In this document: in pieces, positions 22,114 to 33,897 of the stretch
Position numbering within the stretch: the stretch's first letter is position 1
How the letters are laid out: each line of letters starts with the position of its first letter
Assembly: GCA_009823505.1 (NCBI GenBank)
Contig: VZQC01013302.1
Location: 5,411,833-5,475,832, forward strand
Length of the DNA: 64,000 bases
Source: Rhizomys pruinosus
Lineage: Eukaryota > Chordata > Mammalia > Rodentia > Spalacidae
Direction: 5' to 3'
Program-made: the position numbers and the translations under genes
Notes under the pieces: model-generated
Told to the model about the DNA's origin: nothing
Databases searched by the model: none
The model's input: only the letters and a program-made list of their open reading frames with translations

Positions 22114-23850
22114 CACTCCTATAATATCATTCAAGTGACTGAAGAAGGAGGATTGCTCTGAGTTGGAGGTCATCTTAGACTTCACAGAGAGCTCTTGGGA
22201 AGCTCGGGTTACAGAGCATTTACCTTTCTCAAGAAAAGCAGTGAGGAGCATTGCTTACTCATGACTCCCTCGAGATATTGATCATCTTCAAATACCAAGA
22301 TGAAATTTGCACAAAGACCAAATTTCCTTTACAATTTTAAGCATTAATATTACCATCATGCCTCCTGAACTTCAGGTAACAACTTTGATACAATTTCTGC
22401 TTTAATAAATGTGATAGAATACTACATTTTTGAACTGAAACATAAACATATTTTTAAGAGAAGGAAAGTAGAAAAATCTTACCAAAGCTTAATTTCTGAT
22501 TTTTACAGCATGAACATATGTAGACTCAATTATAAATAAGCATAAGATGGCAAACTGATGGTTCTCCTTAAAAGGTTAATAGAAGACAGTACTTTTTTTC
22601 TTACTGTTCATGAACTCAAAGCCAGTTTAGCCCTGACTGGCCCTTCTTTTGTAATATCCAGATATGGTGGAGATAAACTTGAATAAAAACTGTGTTAATT
22701 TAATTTTACTATATCATTGTTCATAGATGTAGACATGTGCAGCCCAATATAGGTACAGCATGGAGGTGTTCTGAGGTTGGTAGCTTCATTGCTTAGAGAG
22801 GGTTGGATATACATAGAATATACAGTTACAGGTACTAGACTGACAAATGCTTATTATAAGGGGGTTTCTTCTCTCTCTCTCTCTAGCCTGAAATGAATGG
22901 TGGTCTGAGGGTAGTAAGCTATCACTAATTCTTCTGTACCTCTACATCATTTGATATACTTTAGTTGTCATGGAAACATTTAGGAGGTTATATACATTTT
23001 TTTTGTTTTGTTTTGTTTTGTTTTTTTTGTCTTTTCGAGACAGGGTCTCCCTGCAGCCCATCTGTCCTGGAACTCACTCTGTAGACCAGGCAGGCCTTGA
23101 ACTCATAAAGATCCGCCTGCCTCTGCCTCCCGAGTGCTAGGATTAAAGGCGTGCGCCACCACGCCCGGCTATATATATATACATGTTTATATCCTCAAAT
23201 ATCTTTATACAAATAAGATATACAAATAACCTAATCTTGGGAAGCATAAAATTTTTCTTGCTTGCTGATAAAACATAATTATAGCATCTTCATTTACATG
23301 AAGAATGTTTTATATGTTTAAGTGTTTTCCAAAATCAATAATTTGTAAACATAACAATTACAATTTAGGAGTAAACTTTTGATTTAATATTTAATTAATA
23401 GTAGTTTTATTGACATGAACCCATCCTTGCTCTTAGTCATAAAATAAATTGGTGTTCTCTGTCAATGAAATGGCACCTTCCTGGAAAAGTCAGCAGTAAT
23501 AATAATATGATGTCCATGCACAAAAATGAAGTTCATATTTAGAACAATTTTATTGCATTACATTTCAACATAAGTTTTTTGTTGTTGTTCTCCTAATTGT
23601 CTTATAAGTTGAGGGAATCTTGGTTTCTTTTTTATTTTAATTTGCTTATTTTCTGTAACAGATGATGGGTTTATAAATGACATTTTAATACATATTTATC
23701 ATAATATGCTTTTTTCACTCAAATACTCTCCCTTGTCTTTCCTTTTGTCCTATATAGTTGTTTTATATTTAATAATGAAATAATAAATTTTTCTAAAATA
23801 TATATTTCTTTAAAAATAATTACATAAAAGAAATGTAGCACAATATTGTA
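22114..23850 (+). repeat. Duplicated segment, copy A
   Basis: About 1.7 kb, colinear and in direct orientation with 29180-34070 (start points about 7.07 kb apart). Both share the GACTGAAGAAGGAGGATTGC start and run through AACATATTTTTAAGAGAAGG, GACATGTGCAGCCC and TGAACCC. Copy A has the empty target of the copy B provirus at 22686-22691 and carries a B1 at 23000-23172 that copy B lacks. No coding sequence. Confidence 0.88.
23000..23172 (-). mobile_element. B1 SINE (minus), private to copy A
   Basis: TTTTGTTTTG-rich tail, then TTCGAGACAGGGTCTCCCTG, GTAGACCAGGCAGGCCTTGA, and end GCGCCACCACGCCCGGC. The matching place in copy B (near 33385) has no SINE. Confidence 0.96.
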
Positions 23851-24420
23851 TTTATTGTTTGAATGTAATAACCATTAATAAGGAATATCAAAGTAGAAAA
23901 CTGGAGTTAAATGTTGATTATGACTTCATGAAAATTTAAAATACAAGTAAACAAAAAAATCCACAATGCTAACAATATATCAAAAATTTCCAAACATAAA
24001 GCTTCAAGACATTTATCTCCTTGCTAAAGTCTGCTGGGAAAAGGAGATTCTGTTTTTTTTTTCCAGAATGCAGGACCTGACAAAGCTATTCATGCACAAG
24101 TGAGTGGTACAAAGCAGAATATCCTGGTAATTAACAAATCCCAGGAGACTGAGCTAGAAGGCTCCTGAATTAGAAGCCAGACTGCATAATAGTTTGGGAT
24201 TTTAAGGCAAGTCTGGAGTATGTACAGAAATTCTATACTCAAAAAAATTTAACAAATGAAGTATCTGACCAGCAAACAAAAACATAACATCTTACATATC
24301 AATAAATAGAGTAGATAAACGCCAATATTAAAATTATCAGAGAATGCAATAAAAATACAAGTAATATTATTCGCTTACATAAATTACCTGATTTAGTACG
24401 CTTTGCAAGATAAATCCTAA
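23851..24420. other. Anonymous AT-rich sequence, no gene seen
   Basis: No recognised element or coding frame. Confidence 0.5.
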
Positions 24421-24423
24421 AGC

Positions 24424-24550
24424 CTGGAATGGTGGGGCATGCTTTTAATCCCAGCACTTTGGAGGCAGAGTCAGAGGCAGGTGGTTCTCTGTGAGTTCAA
24501 GGCCAGCCAGCCTGGTCTACAGAGCTAGCTCCAGGCCAGATGGGACTAAA
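24424..24550 (+). mobile_element. B1 SINE (plus)
   Basis: GCCTGGAATGGTGGGGCATG, TTTAATCCCAGCACTTTGG, GTGAGTTCAAGGCCAGCC, then GCTCCAGGCCAGATGG. The 3' end is short. Confidence 0.9.
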
Positions 24551-25950
24551 AATGAACTATTTATAATTAATGTGGCCAGGTCAGATGGAGAACATAAAAA
24601 TTTTAGACCAACGACAAAATAAAAAAAAATTACAACAAGTAAAGTGCCTTTTAATTTTAGAAGGAAATCTAAAATAATTTAAGAATATTAGATAAGCAAA
24701 AGTGAAGGAATTTAAGGAAACAAAGTTATTCACAAAATTCGTCAGTTCCTCCTATGAACTCACTGAAGCTGTTACAAGATCAAGAAGTCCATGCAAGCTC
24801 GAATCCAAAAAATATCCAAGCATAAACACAAGTGGCTACGAAATTCCATCCCCTCCTGAAGAAATTGCAGCAGCACAAGGCTGCTGGAAAGTGCAGAAAA
24901 ATTATCTTTCAACCACGGGTTTCTTGGTAGGTTTACCAGGCTCTAGTTGCTGAACCCACAATGTATGACATTTGGGAACAGAACCTAGACTCTATTGGAG
25001 ATTATATATATATATTATATATAATATATATATATAGATAATAGATATTTTATATTTTCTATATCTGATAGATAGTTTAAATATATGAGATATAAATTAA
25101 AAGATAGTATATAGATTTTATATATATGTATATTAACTGGAAAGTCAATAAGGGGAGGGGCAGATAGGGAAACAGGCCTAATAACATTAAATTGTATTGT
25201 ATGAAGATTGCAAATATTAAATAAAAAAGGAAAAATGAGAGTTGTTTTGAAGAATATAAATCAGTTGGAGATCTCATATCAAACAGATTACATCTTTGCA
25301 ATAAGTTATTTGTTGTGAGAAGGGCACAGATGGAATTTGGGTTTTTAATAAAAACTGACAGTATTTGACATAGATTTTGAGACAAGTTTCTGTAATATAG
25401 ATTGCATAAATGTGTTGTATATTTATTGATTTTCATTAAGGAAATTCATCAGGTTCATAGCACGGTGGCAGTAGAAGCATTTATATAATGTTATTCTCAA
25501 ACTTATGTTCCCTTCCGGTTTTTTTAAATGGGTGAGTTTTTTTTTTTTTTGTCCCGATTGCAATCAATTTAGAAAACCTTATAGCCCTGCTAAAGAGAAA
25601 TTGAATACTTAGTGTGTGGGTGGATATTCTGTACATGTGTGGTTGGGTCACTTCTTTAAAACATGATATTTAATACTCATAAGTCCCGCGGTTTTATTAT
25701 TTGTTCTGTAGATTTGTCGATTGAGGAGAATGGAGAATTGAGTCACCTGCTAATTATTGATTTGGGGTACTTTGAACTTTTTAATATTGAAGTCTATTTT
25801 GTCAGATATAGAATTGCAACTCCCACTTGCTTATTAGTGCCTTTTGCTTGGAGTATTTTTTCCTAGCCCTTCAAACCCTAGAGAGGGTGTACCCTTGAAG
25901 GGAAAGACAAAAAACGGGTTTGATTTTTTGTTTTTTATTAATTTTTTATT
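24551..25950. other. Anonymous AT-rich sequence with TA repeats, no gene seen
   Basis: Palindromic TA-rich sequence occupies 25003-25036. The open frames at 24702-24953 and 25077-25436 have no recognised domain. The 25600-25860 segment resembles antisense L1 ORF2 text (TTTTGTCAGATATAGAATTGC) but is short. Confidence 0.45.
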
Positions 25951-25959
25951 TATTATTGT

Positions 25960-26176
25960 TTTTTTTTTTTTTTTTTTTTTTTTTGTAGGTCTGTGCACCC
26001 GTTCGTGCAACGCCGCTGAGTCAGAAGAGGTCTCGGATTCCCCTGGAAGCTGGAGTCTCCTGGAATTGGAGTTTCGACGCTCTCGGCCGCCTGTGGGTGC
26101 TGGGGAATCGAACCCGGGGCATCTGTAAGAGCAGTCGGTGCTCTTAAACCGCTAAGGGCCAGTACTCTCCAGCCCA
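25960..26176 (-). mobile_element. B3-type SINE (minus) with many small indels
   Basis: Poly-T, then the B3 body in order: GTGCACCCGTTCGTGCAACG, CAGAAGAGGTCTCGGATTCC, GTGGGTGCTGGGGAATCGAAC, GAGCAGTCGGTGCTC. Compared with other copies it has many one- and two-base deletions and insertions but few substitutions. Confidence 0.93.
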
Positions 26177-26399
26177 GATTTTTTTTTTTTTAAATTCATT
26201 CTATTAGTCTGTGTCTTTTGACAGGTGAGTTGAAGCCATTGGTATTTATGATAAGATTGAAAGACATGTATTAAATTTTTGGATCTGCATTGAGCCTGCC
26301 TATATAACCTTCTTTTTTTTTTTTTGCTTTCTGTAACTTATTTAGTACAGTCATTCAGGTCTTCAGTCCTTTGCATTTTTCGTCGATATTCTTTTTTTT

Positions 26400-26645
26400 T
26401 AATTTTTTTTTATATTATTTTATTGTGGCAGGTGTAGGAATGTATTGTCTGCATGCAGGTCTGTGCACCCGTGTCGTGCAATGCCGCGGAGGTCAGAAGA
26501 GGGTCTCGGATTCCCCTGGAACTGGAGTTCTCCTGGAATTGGAGTTAAAGATGGTTCTTAGCCGCCATGTGGGTGCTGGGGATCGAACCCGGGTCCTCTG
26601 CAAGAGCGTCGGTGCTCTTAACCGCTAGGCTATCTCTCCAGCCCT
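26400..26645 (-). mobile_element. B3-type SINE (minus)
   Basis: Near-consensus: GTCTGCATGCAGGTCTGTGC, GCCGCGGAGGTCAGAAGAGG, GGATCGAACCCGGGTCCTCT, and end CTATCTCTCCAGCCC. Confidence 0.95.
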
Positions 26646-26715
26646 TCTCGAGTATTCTTTTCAGGGCTGATTTGGAAAACATGAATTCTTCTAAACAAAA
26701 TGTTAATCTCTAGAG

Positions 26716-26752
26716 CTCAGTTGCTAATAATAATAATGATAATAATAATAAT
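26716..26752. repeat. (AAT)n microsatellite
   Basis: AATAAT trinucleotide run with one interruption. Confidence 0.9.
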
Positions 26753-28889
26753 AACTACATTAAAATGTTAGTTGACACTGAGATAACACGATATTTTAAG
26801 ATTCTTGGCCTGGTGTTGATAAAATATATATCAAAACAATTATTGTACTTTATTACACTTAAGAAATACCTTAATTTGAGGCATTTCCTAAGAACATATG
26901 CATAAAGAAATATAAGAAATTATTCTAAATATCTCATTTATTCTCTTCAGTTTGGCAATGCATGAATCTTTACATCTCTGTTCCATTTATGTAGTAGTGT
27001 TGAAAACTCACAACAAGCAACTTATATATGTAAATACTGGAGGAGTGTAATACAGATGGATGAATTGCATGTGTTAATGCATCTCATATGTAGGGAACAA
27101 TTTGTGACAAGTTCATGTTATTTAAGTTAGAGGCTTATCTAAGAAAATATTCCTCTTTGAATTACTCTTGAATTTTCTCTGAGAAAAATGATTCAATATC
27201 CAGAGACGTGGTATGAAATTCTGTGTTTAACTGGAGTATTAACACCTTTCAGGAATTGATTACTTTATAAAACTAATACTCAAATCTTTATCTGGGAAAA
27301 ATGGTTTGCAGAGAAGTAAAATACCTTGGAGAGGATAGTGATATTTTCATTCAACATAAAAAGATATTCATATAAGACAACATTTCAAGATCATATTTGT
27401 ATATCATAATTATAAAAAGTTCCAAGTGATGGTAATTCATTATATTAATATATTATCCCACTTCTCAGGGATATTATTTACTTGTCAGTATGTATAAGTT
27501 AAGTATGAATGAAACACATCTTATTGCATATAAATTTATTAGGCTAACTGAAATAGCACTAATCAAGAAGGTAGTGCTTAACGTTATGATGATCGCCATT
27601 TTAAAATGAATAAATGCTTGCCATGAATACATCTATAATGATAATATAAAATACACATATATGTGTGTGTGTTCCTGTGTCTGTGTATGTCTTTACAAAC
27701 CTCTATCAGGGTGCAACATAAGACTGATACTATAACCTTGGTGTCTCCTAATGTCATGGGACTCCATCTACCATGTTGGAAAGTTATTAGCATTCCTTGT
27801 TCAGAGTTATAATACCCTAACTAAACATATGTATGTGTATCCATAGAATACCTTCTTACAATATTTAATCTGTGTTGTTACTTGCCTTTTATTATTAGAA
27901 TTAAAAGGAGACTGCTAGATGACTCACTAGTCCATCTTAAACAGAACATGGACAGTTCCAAAAATTTGACATGTCACATCAGAAAGGGAAAGAGGGAAAA
28001 GGGGAAAGAAGAAAAAGCTGGATCTTCTATCTCGCATTCTCTACTACTCTCCTCCAAAGCCCAGGGAATTTTGAGGAGACATCAGATTGTAAGGGCCAAG
28101 GAGGAGGGATGAATTGTGAGTATACAGCAAAAGTGGACTGGATTTTACTTTTTGTCTAAGCAAACTTCTTCAGTTGGGCTTGGGGACGCTGTTTGTACAG
28201 AAAACTAGAAGCTGATGTAACTTGTTTGGTATGGGCATTCTTCACATTGGTTGCCTAAGTGTACTTATTGCTTAAACAAATAAAAAATAAATAAGCAAAA
28301 AAAAAATTATAAAAGGAGTGCATTTAAAGATGATCACTAAGTCATCTATTACATAAGTAACATGACAGGTCATGCTGGCTGAGAATGCTGAGCATCTAGC
28401 TCATGCTAGGCACTGTACAGAGACCTTTCAGTTATGACTGCTACATGTTGAAGAAAACCCCGCTCCTACCTCATGATACCCTTACTTCATGGACCCAAGC
28501 CCCAGCATCTTATGACATAGCCATTCTTTTTGCTTCAGTTGTAATTCTGCCTACTTGAATTTCTCTGGAGCAGGCCTCAGCTTGGACTGCAAATCACTGA
28601 TGACTTCTTGTAGTTCAGCCTCTGTCTGCAATCTTCTGGCAGACTGCTTAACAGGACTGGTCCTCATCTTTCAGCTGAGTAATGAACTGGGAGTAAACTG
28701 CCATGGCTCCTGCCAGCATGGTTATTGTAAGAAAATAAATTGTCCAGTGGGAAAACCACTCTGTCTTCCTGTCTTATGCAGTTATGATGACAGATATAAA
28801 TGAATAATGAAATGAAATAAAACCAATTAAATTCATTTTCATCTGTTCATTTGCTTGTTTATTTCTGTACTGCTTTTATTACATTTTAT
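26753..28889. other. Anonymous sequence, no gene seen
   Basis: AT-rich. Open frames at 27584-27793, 27882-28112 and 28555-28803 show no known domain. No SINE or LTR recognised. Confidence 0.5.
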
Positions 28890-29080
28890 TATTTTCATGT
28901 ATTTTTCTGTAAATATCACATGATGTGCCTGTAGAGCCCAGAAGAGAGTGTCATTTCTGAGAGAACTATAATTGCAAACTATTGTGAGCTGCCCCATATT
29001 GATAGGTATACTAATTTCAGGTTCTGTGGAAGATCAAGAAGTGCTCTTGACCACTGAGCCAACTAAATTGTCCCATTCCT
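28890..29080 (-). mobile_element. Old B2/B3-type SINE relic (minus)
   Basis: CCCAGAAGAGAGTGTCATTT, GTGAGCTGCC, then GAAGTGCTCTTGACCACTGAG. A strongly diverged reversed tRNA-SINE body. Confidence 0.6.
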
Positions 29081-29747
29081 GTGAGTTTGATTCCTGCCTT
29101 TCCTAAAATTAGAATATACACCCATTCTGAATTACAGTTGATTGTTCAATTAGAAAGACTGTTCAGCTGAGTATGAAGGCTCATTCCTGTAATCTCGTTT
29201 TTCAGGTGACTGAAGAAGGAGGATTGCTCTGAGTTGGAGGTCATTTTAGACTTCACTGAGAATTCTTGGGAAGCTTGGGTTACAGAGCATTTACCTTTCT
29301 CAAGAAAAGCAGGGAGGAACATCGTTTACTCATGGCTCCCTTGAGATATTGATTATCTTCAAAGACCAAGATGAAATTTGCACTTTCCTTTGCAATTTTA
29401 AACATTGATATTACCAACATGCCTCCTGAATTTCAAGTAACAACTTTGTTACCATTTCTGGCTTAATAAATGTGACAAATCACTAAATTTTTGAACTGAA
29501 ACATAAACATATTTTTAAGAGAAGGAAAGTAGAAAAATCTTATGAAAAGCTTAATTTCTGATTTTACAGCATTAACATATGTAGACTCAATTATAAATAA
29601 GCATAAGATGGCAAACTGATGGTTCTCCTTAAAAGGTTAATAGAAGACAGTAATTTTTTTCTTACTGTTCATGAACTCAAAGAAAGTTTAGCCCTAACTG
29701 GGCCCTTCTTTTGTAATATCCAGATATGGTAGAGATAAACTTGAATA

Positions 29748-29753
29748 GAAACT
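29748..29753 (+). repeat. Left 6-bp target duplication of the IAP-like provirus
   Basis: gaaact, repeated at 32961-32966. The empty site in copy A reads aaaact. Confidence 0.85.
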
Positions 29754-30100
29754 TGTCGCGCGCAGCAGTCTCGCTGGCAAGAACTTCACGCGGTCAACAG
29801 GATTCTTCTGCGGTAATATTTATTGTGTACAGCTCTTTTAGGAGAAGGACCCCGAAATGGGGCAGAAGCACTGCTTATATAGCAGTCTAGAGGGCTCGTG
29901 TATGCTCTGGATTGGTGCAGTTCCCTGATGCCTCATTAGCATGCTCAAGGCGCGGGATCAGAGAGTAGTAGTCATGCGCAGTTTGTCCAATGCAAAGGTA
30001 ACAGCGGGAAGTGGCTTGTTGTTGTTCTAGCGACTCAGGAAGTCGGCGCCATCTTAGGGCGTGGTACAGCACACATTGTTTGTGTGGTAGGCTGCCAACA
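29754..30100 (-). mobile_element. 3' LTR of the IAP-like provirus
   Basis: Read on the minus strand: begins TGTTGGCAGCC, has AAGATGGCGCC, a CTATATAAGC TATA box, the poly(A) signal in ACACAATAAATATT, and ends GCGCGACA. It is 347 bp and matches the right LTR with substitutions and many short indels. Confidence 0.93.
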
Positions 30101-30120
30101 GTTCCCCCTTTCTGTTTTAA
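30101..30120 (-). promoter_or_regulatory. Polypurine tract of the IAP-like provirus
   Basis: On the minus strand the bases entering the 3' LTR read AACAGAAAGGGGGAAC, the expected plus-strand primer position. Confidence 0.88.
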
Positions 30121-30329
30121 TAGAGCAAGGTCTCTGGGATTCAGGGGCGACATGACCTGTCAGAGACTCTATTAAAATTGGCTGGGAGAATGCCTGTCTT
30201 AGGTTGCCTCTGCAGAGGTATTCCTTACCCGTCATGGGGTGGACAGACAGCTTTTGGTCTGTTCCCTGTCTTAGGTTGGTAATACTTGCAGCAGGTCTTA
30301 CCCGTCATTGACTACTTCTCCAGCATACT

Positions 30330-31010
30330 AAGCCAAATGTTTGGGGAGGAGCCTGCTTCCAAAGCCGCAAGGGCCTGTGCAATGACTACTTTATCGCGCT
30401 GATGGCTGGGCTACGGAGCCTACACATAATCCAGACATAATTATAATCCCTCCCATAGAAAGAGGCCAAACCCGTGCCACCCCTCCCATTCTTTGAAGTG
30501 TGGAGATGCAGCAGTAACCCAGGAGGCCAGTCCTTCAGCAAGGGAGGCGTCCACTATAGTCGAGTTCACGGTGACAATAGCCATACGAAGTTGGTTCAAC
30601 AACTGTCAAATTCTCAGTCCAATTACCTAAAAGATATCTAGGCACATTAGTTAGACAAATTTGCGCCCTTGTGAAGTTTTGATATTGGATGCTGGTCAAC
30701 ATAGGCCAGAATATTTCCACTCACAGCCAAGCTGGGCTGCTGCCATAGTTTCAAAATGTAGTAGAATATTCCAAAAGGTAAAAGCCTTAATTGTCCACGT
30801 ACTCCCCGTGACTGGCATCCGTCCAAGGTGGGCAAAGCTGTTTCCCTCCTGGCCAGTACAGAAAGTGTGACCGTTTAGGTTGAACTGGAACCCTTTTGGC
30901 TGAGAGATAGGCCATCATCATTGGCCCTCCCAGGCGTATCATGGGCATCAAATCATGCAGCAGTTTGATTATACATTTGAACACATTCGGAGCTGTCATT
31001 TATATTACTT
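30330..31010 (-). pseudogene. Degraded env remnant of the IAP-like provirus
   Basis: In successive broken minus-strand frames: an open piece 30999-30787 with CPPWTDASHGEYVDN, a piece with GNWTENLT (N-glycosylation sequons) at 30720-30535, and a region near 30600-30400 reading HFKEWEGWHGFGLFLWEGL, like the membrane-proximal part of a retroviral transmembrane subunit. A short tail with VVIAQALAALEAG follows. Its place just upstream of the polypurine tract fits env. Stops and frameshifts are frequent. Confidence 0.6.
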
Positions 31011-31194
31011 ACCTTATGGAAGCAAAGCTGCCAACTTAATATGAAAAGCTTTTTATTTTATTAATGTTAGCTAGTTTTATAATCTAAAGGCAAATAGGGT
31101 ACATCTAAAGATGGATTAGTACTAAAGAGACGGGGAAAGAGTTTAGCATCATGACAAACTGGGCATTGAGCCTTGGAAACACCGACAGTGATCC

Positions 31195-31280
31195 CCTGCT
31201 GTCCTGGACTCCCAGAGATTTGCTGCCTCTGCCTCCCCAAGTGTGGGATAAAGGCAAGTGCCACCATCCTGGCTACAATT
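31195..31280 (-). mobile_element. B1 fragment (minus) inside the provirus
   Basis: GAGATTTGCTGCCTCTGCC, then GTGTGGGATAAAGGCAAGTG and CCACCATCCTGGCT. A partial B1 with diverged ends. Confidence 0.65.
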
Positions 31281-32593
31281 ATCATACCCCGTGTAAGGGC
31301 TGGAACAAACAGCCTTTTAAAGGCAAACATCAGCAACACTTTTTCCTTCTCTATATAATACAGATTACATAAAGGCAGACAAATCCACATTTATGGAAAG
31401 CATATAAGCGTTCGCTGCATGGAAGATTTTTTTAGTTCTAATCTAGTAGTAATAGAGTCAACAGAGCATATTTTTTAACACTTTAACTTGCCAGGTTCCA
31501 TTGAATGTGGTTTGTTTTAAACTCCTGGAATAAATGGTAGCTGTTTCTTAAATCTCTACTAACAAATTAATTGAAATAGCTCGGTTAAGCATTGATTTTT
31601 AATAAAAAAAGTAAAAATAAAATAATGGTTTATATGTGCTTTTTCACGCCATTTGGTAGCATTTACACACAGGCTTCGATCTTCAGAATACCCTGGATTA
31701 CAGTAGTAAAACCATTTTTAATGAAGTTTTGTAAACAATAGAAACTTCTCAGCAGTAAAAATTTAAGACTGATAAAAAAATACATGCTAAAACATACTTT
31801 TCTGAAAACACTTAACTTTGAACAAAGCCCAAACTACACAAACGCAGAATGAAAACAGCGTTTCAACTCCACCAAAAGTAGTCATCATAAAAGGTGTAAA
31901 AGTCACCTAACTTCACTAAGCACTGTTCACTTTTAAAAACAGAAGACATATAGAAAATATGTCCACAAACAATATTCCAGCTCTGTGGCAGGTTTCAGAG
32001 TCTTCAACTTCATGCTTTGCATAAGGCAGTGGAGCTGAAGGCAGGGAGCGGAGAGCTATGGGACCTATTTACTTTCAGTTTTAACCCTTTTTTTTTTTCT
32101 TTCGCCGGGCGGGGCAAAGTGTTCATTTTTGTACCGGGCTGCTTCCTCCTCTAAATTCCTCCTCCTGCAGATGGCGGTAATTTTTTATTATGAATTTGAA
32201 TCATTTAATGTCAGGGCTTGTAGGTCTCTAAATGGGTTAAGGTACCTTTATTAATAATTTCGCTAGCATCCTCTTTTTTTCGTTGAATGCGCATTTAACC
32301 TTTTACTCCGATTCTGTTTCTAACATGCTTCCCTGAAGGTCCGCAGAGGGCTTGGTTGCCTTCCCTAATTTTTTTCTTTTTTACAGTTTTGATCTTCCCA
32401 GCAAGAGAGAGTAAACATGGTAACAAGGACAATACAAACAGCCAATAAAATATTAGGAAGCTTCCAATCCCTCAGATCAGTCAGAGAAAAACATATCTCT
32501 CAGAACTGACCTTAAAAAATACTCTTGAGCGCAGTTCTGAATCCACTTGAAAGTCGAAAGGTCCTCTCAGCACCAGCGAGCAATGTTCCGGTG
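31281..32593 (-). mobile_element. Provirus internal region, not recognisable as gag or pol
   Basis: Contains long AT-rich non-coding stretches (31400-32090) and a GC-richer leader-like part (32100-32590). I see no retroviral protein. It may be a leader plus foreign or rearranged sequence replacing gag-pol. Confidence 0.45.
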
Positions 32594-32610
32594 CCCAGGT
32601 TTCGGCACCA
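32594..32610 (-). promoter_or_regulatory. tRNA-Phe primer-binding site
   Basis: On the minus strand TGGTGCCGAAACCTGGG lies 2 bases inside the 5' LTR. It is complementary to the 3' end of tRNA-Phe with one mismatch. Use of tRNA-Phe is typical of IAP elements. Confidence 0.9.
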
Positions 32611-32612
32611 CT

Positions 32613-32960
32613 TGCACGCGCATGCAGTCTCAGCCGGCAAGAACTTACACGCGACAACAGGATTCTTCCGTGCGTAATATTTATTGTGCTACTAGCTCTT
32701 TTGGAGAAGGACCCCGAAATGGGGAGAGAGCACTGCTTATATAGCGAGTCTAGAGGGCTGTGTATGCTTCTGGATTGGTGCGGTGCCCTGATGCCTCATT
32801 AGCAATGCCTCAAGGCTGGGGCTCAGGAGTATAGTCATGCGCAGTTTGTCTAATACAAAGGCAACGGCGGGAAGCGGCTTGTTGTTCTAGTGACTCAGGA
32901 AGTCGGCGCCAACTTAGGGCGTGGTACAGCACAAATTGTTTGTGTGGAGGCTGCCAACCA
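32613..32960 (-). mobile_element. 5' LTR of the IAP-like provirus
   Basis: 348 bp, same order of blocks as the left LTR (TATA in GCTTATATAGC, poly(A) signal, AAGTTGGCGCC). It differs by scattered substitutions and one- or two-base indels and ends CTGCCAACCA. Confidence 0.93.
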
Positions 32961-33097
32961 GAAACTGTGTTAATTTCTTTTTAGTATATCATTGTTCATA
33001 GATGTAGACATGTGCAGCCCAATATAGGTACAGCATGGAGGTGTTCTGAGGTTGGTAGTTTCATTGCTTAGAGAGGGGTGGATATACATAGAAGATA

Positions 33098-33245
33098 CAG
33101 TTACAGGTACTGGACTGACAAATTATTAGAGAGGGGGTTTCTTCTCTCTGTCTCTCTCTCTCTCTTTTACAGATAATAGACTGACAAATGCTTATTACAA
33201 GGGTTTTTCTTCTCTCTCTCTCTCCTCGCTCTCTCTCTCTCTCAT
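33098..33245. repeat. Local 71-bp duplication and CT-rich run in copy B
   Basis: The phrase ACTGACAAAT...GGTTTCTTCTCTCT occurs twice (starts 33098 and 33168) but once in copy A. CT dinucleotides and then TA repeats follow to 33280. Confidence 0.8.
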
Positions 33246-33848
33246 ATAGTATATATAGTATATATATATATATATTTATTATATATAATAACCTGAAATG
33301 ATGGTGGTCCCAGGGGATAGCTAAGCTGTCACTATATCTTTTGTGCCTCTATATTATTTGATATACTTTAGTTGTCATGGAAACAGGAGGTTATGCTACA
33401 TGTTTATATCCTCAAATATCATTACACAAATAAGATATACAAATATCCTAATCCTGGGAAGCATAAAATTTTTCTTGCTTGCTGATAAAACTTATAATTG
33501 TAGCATCTTCATTTACATGAAGAATGTTTTATATGTTTAAGTGTTTTTCAAATTCAGTAATTTGTAAACATAATTCAGGAGTAACTTTCATTTTAATATC
33601 TAATTCATAACAGTTTTATTGACATGAACCCTTCCTTGGTCTTAGTCATAAAATTAATTGGTGTTCTCTATCAATGAAACCGCACATTCCTGGAAAATTT
33701 AGCAGCAGTAATAATATGATATCTGTGCATAAAATTAAGTACATATTTAGAACAATTTTGTTGCATTACATTTCAACGTAAGCTTTTTGTTGTTGTTCTC
33801 CTAATTAATTGTCTTATAAGTTGAGGGAATCTTGGTCTCTTTTTTTAA

Positions 33849-33849
33849 T

Positions 33850-33893
<44 letters not shown>
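33849..33893. repeat. Poly-T run
   Basis: About 40 T. In copy A the corresponding place has mixed sequence near 23632-23680. Confidence 0.93.

Positions 33894-33897
<4 letters not shown>

Larger units (their letters stand above)
29754..32960 (-). mobile_element. IAP-like ERVK provirus, internally deleted
   Basis: A minus-strand provirus of 3.2 kb: 5' LTR 32613-32960, tRNA-Phe primer site, about 2.5 kb of internal sequence, polypurine tract, 3' LTR 29754-30100. The 6-bp target duplication and tRNA-Phe primer are class II (IAP-type) features. Most of gag and pol is absent. Degraded env is recognisable next to the 3' LTR. No frame is intact, so it cannot encode a working retrovirus. Confidence 0.9.
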
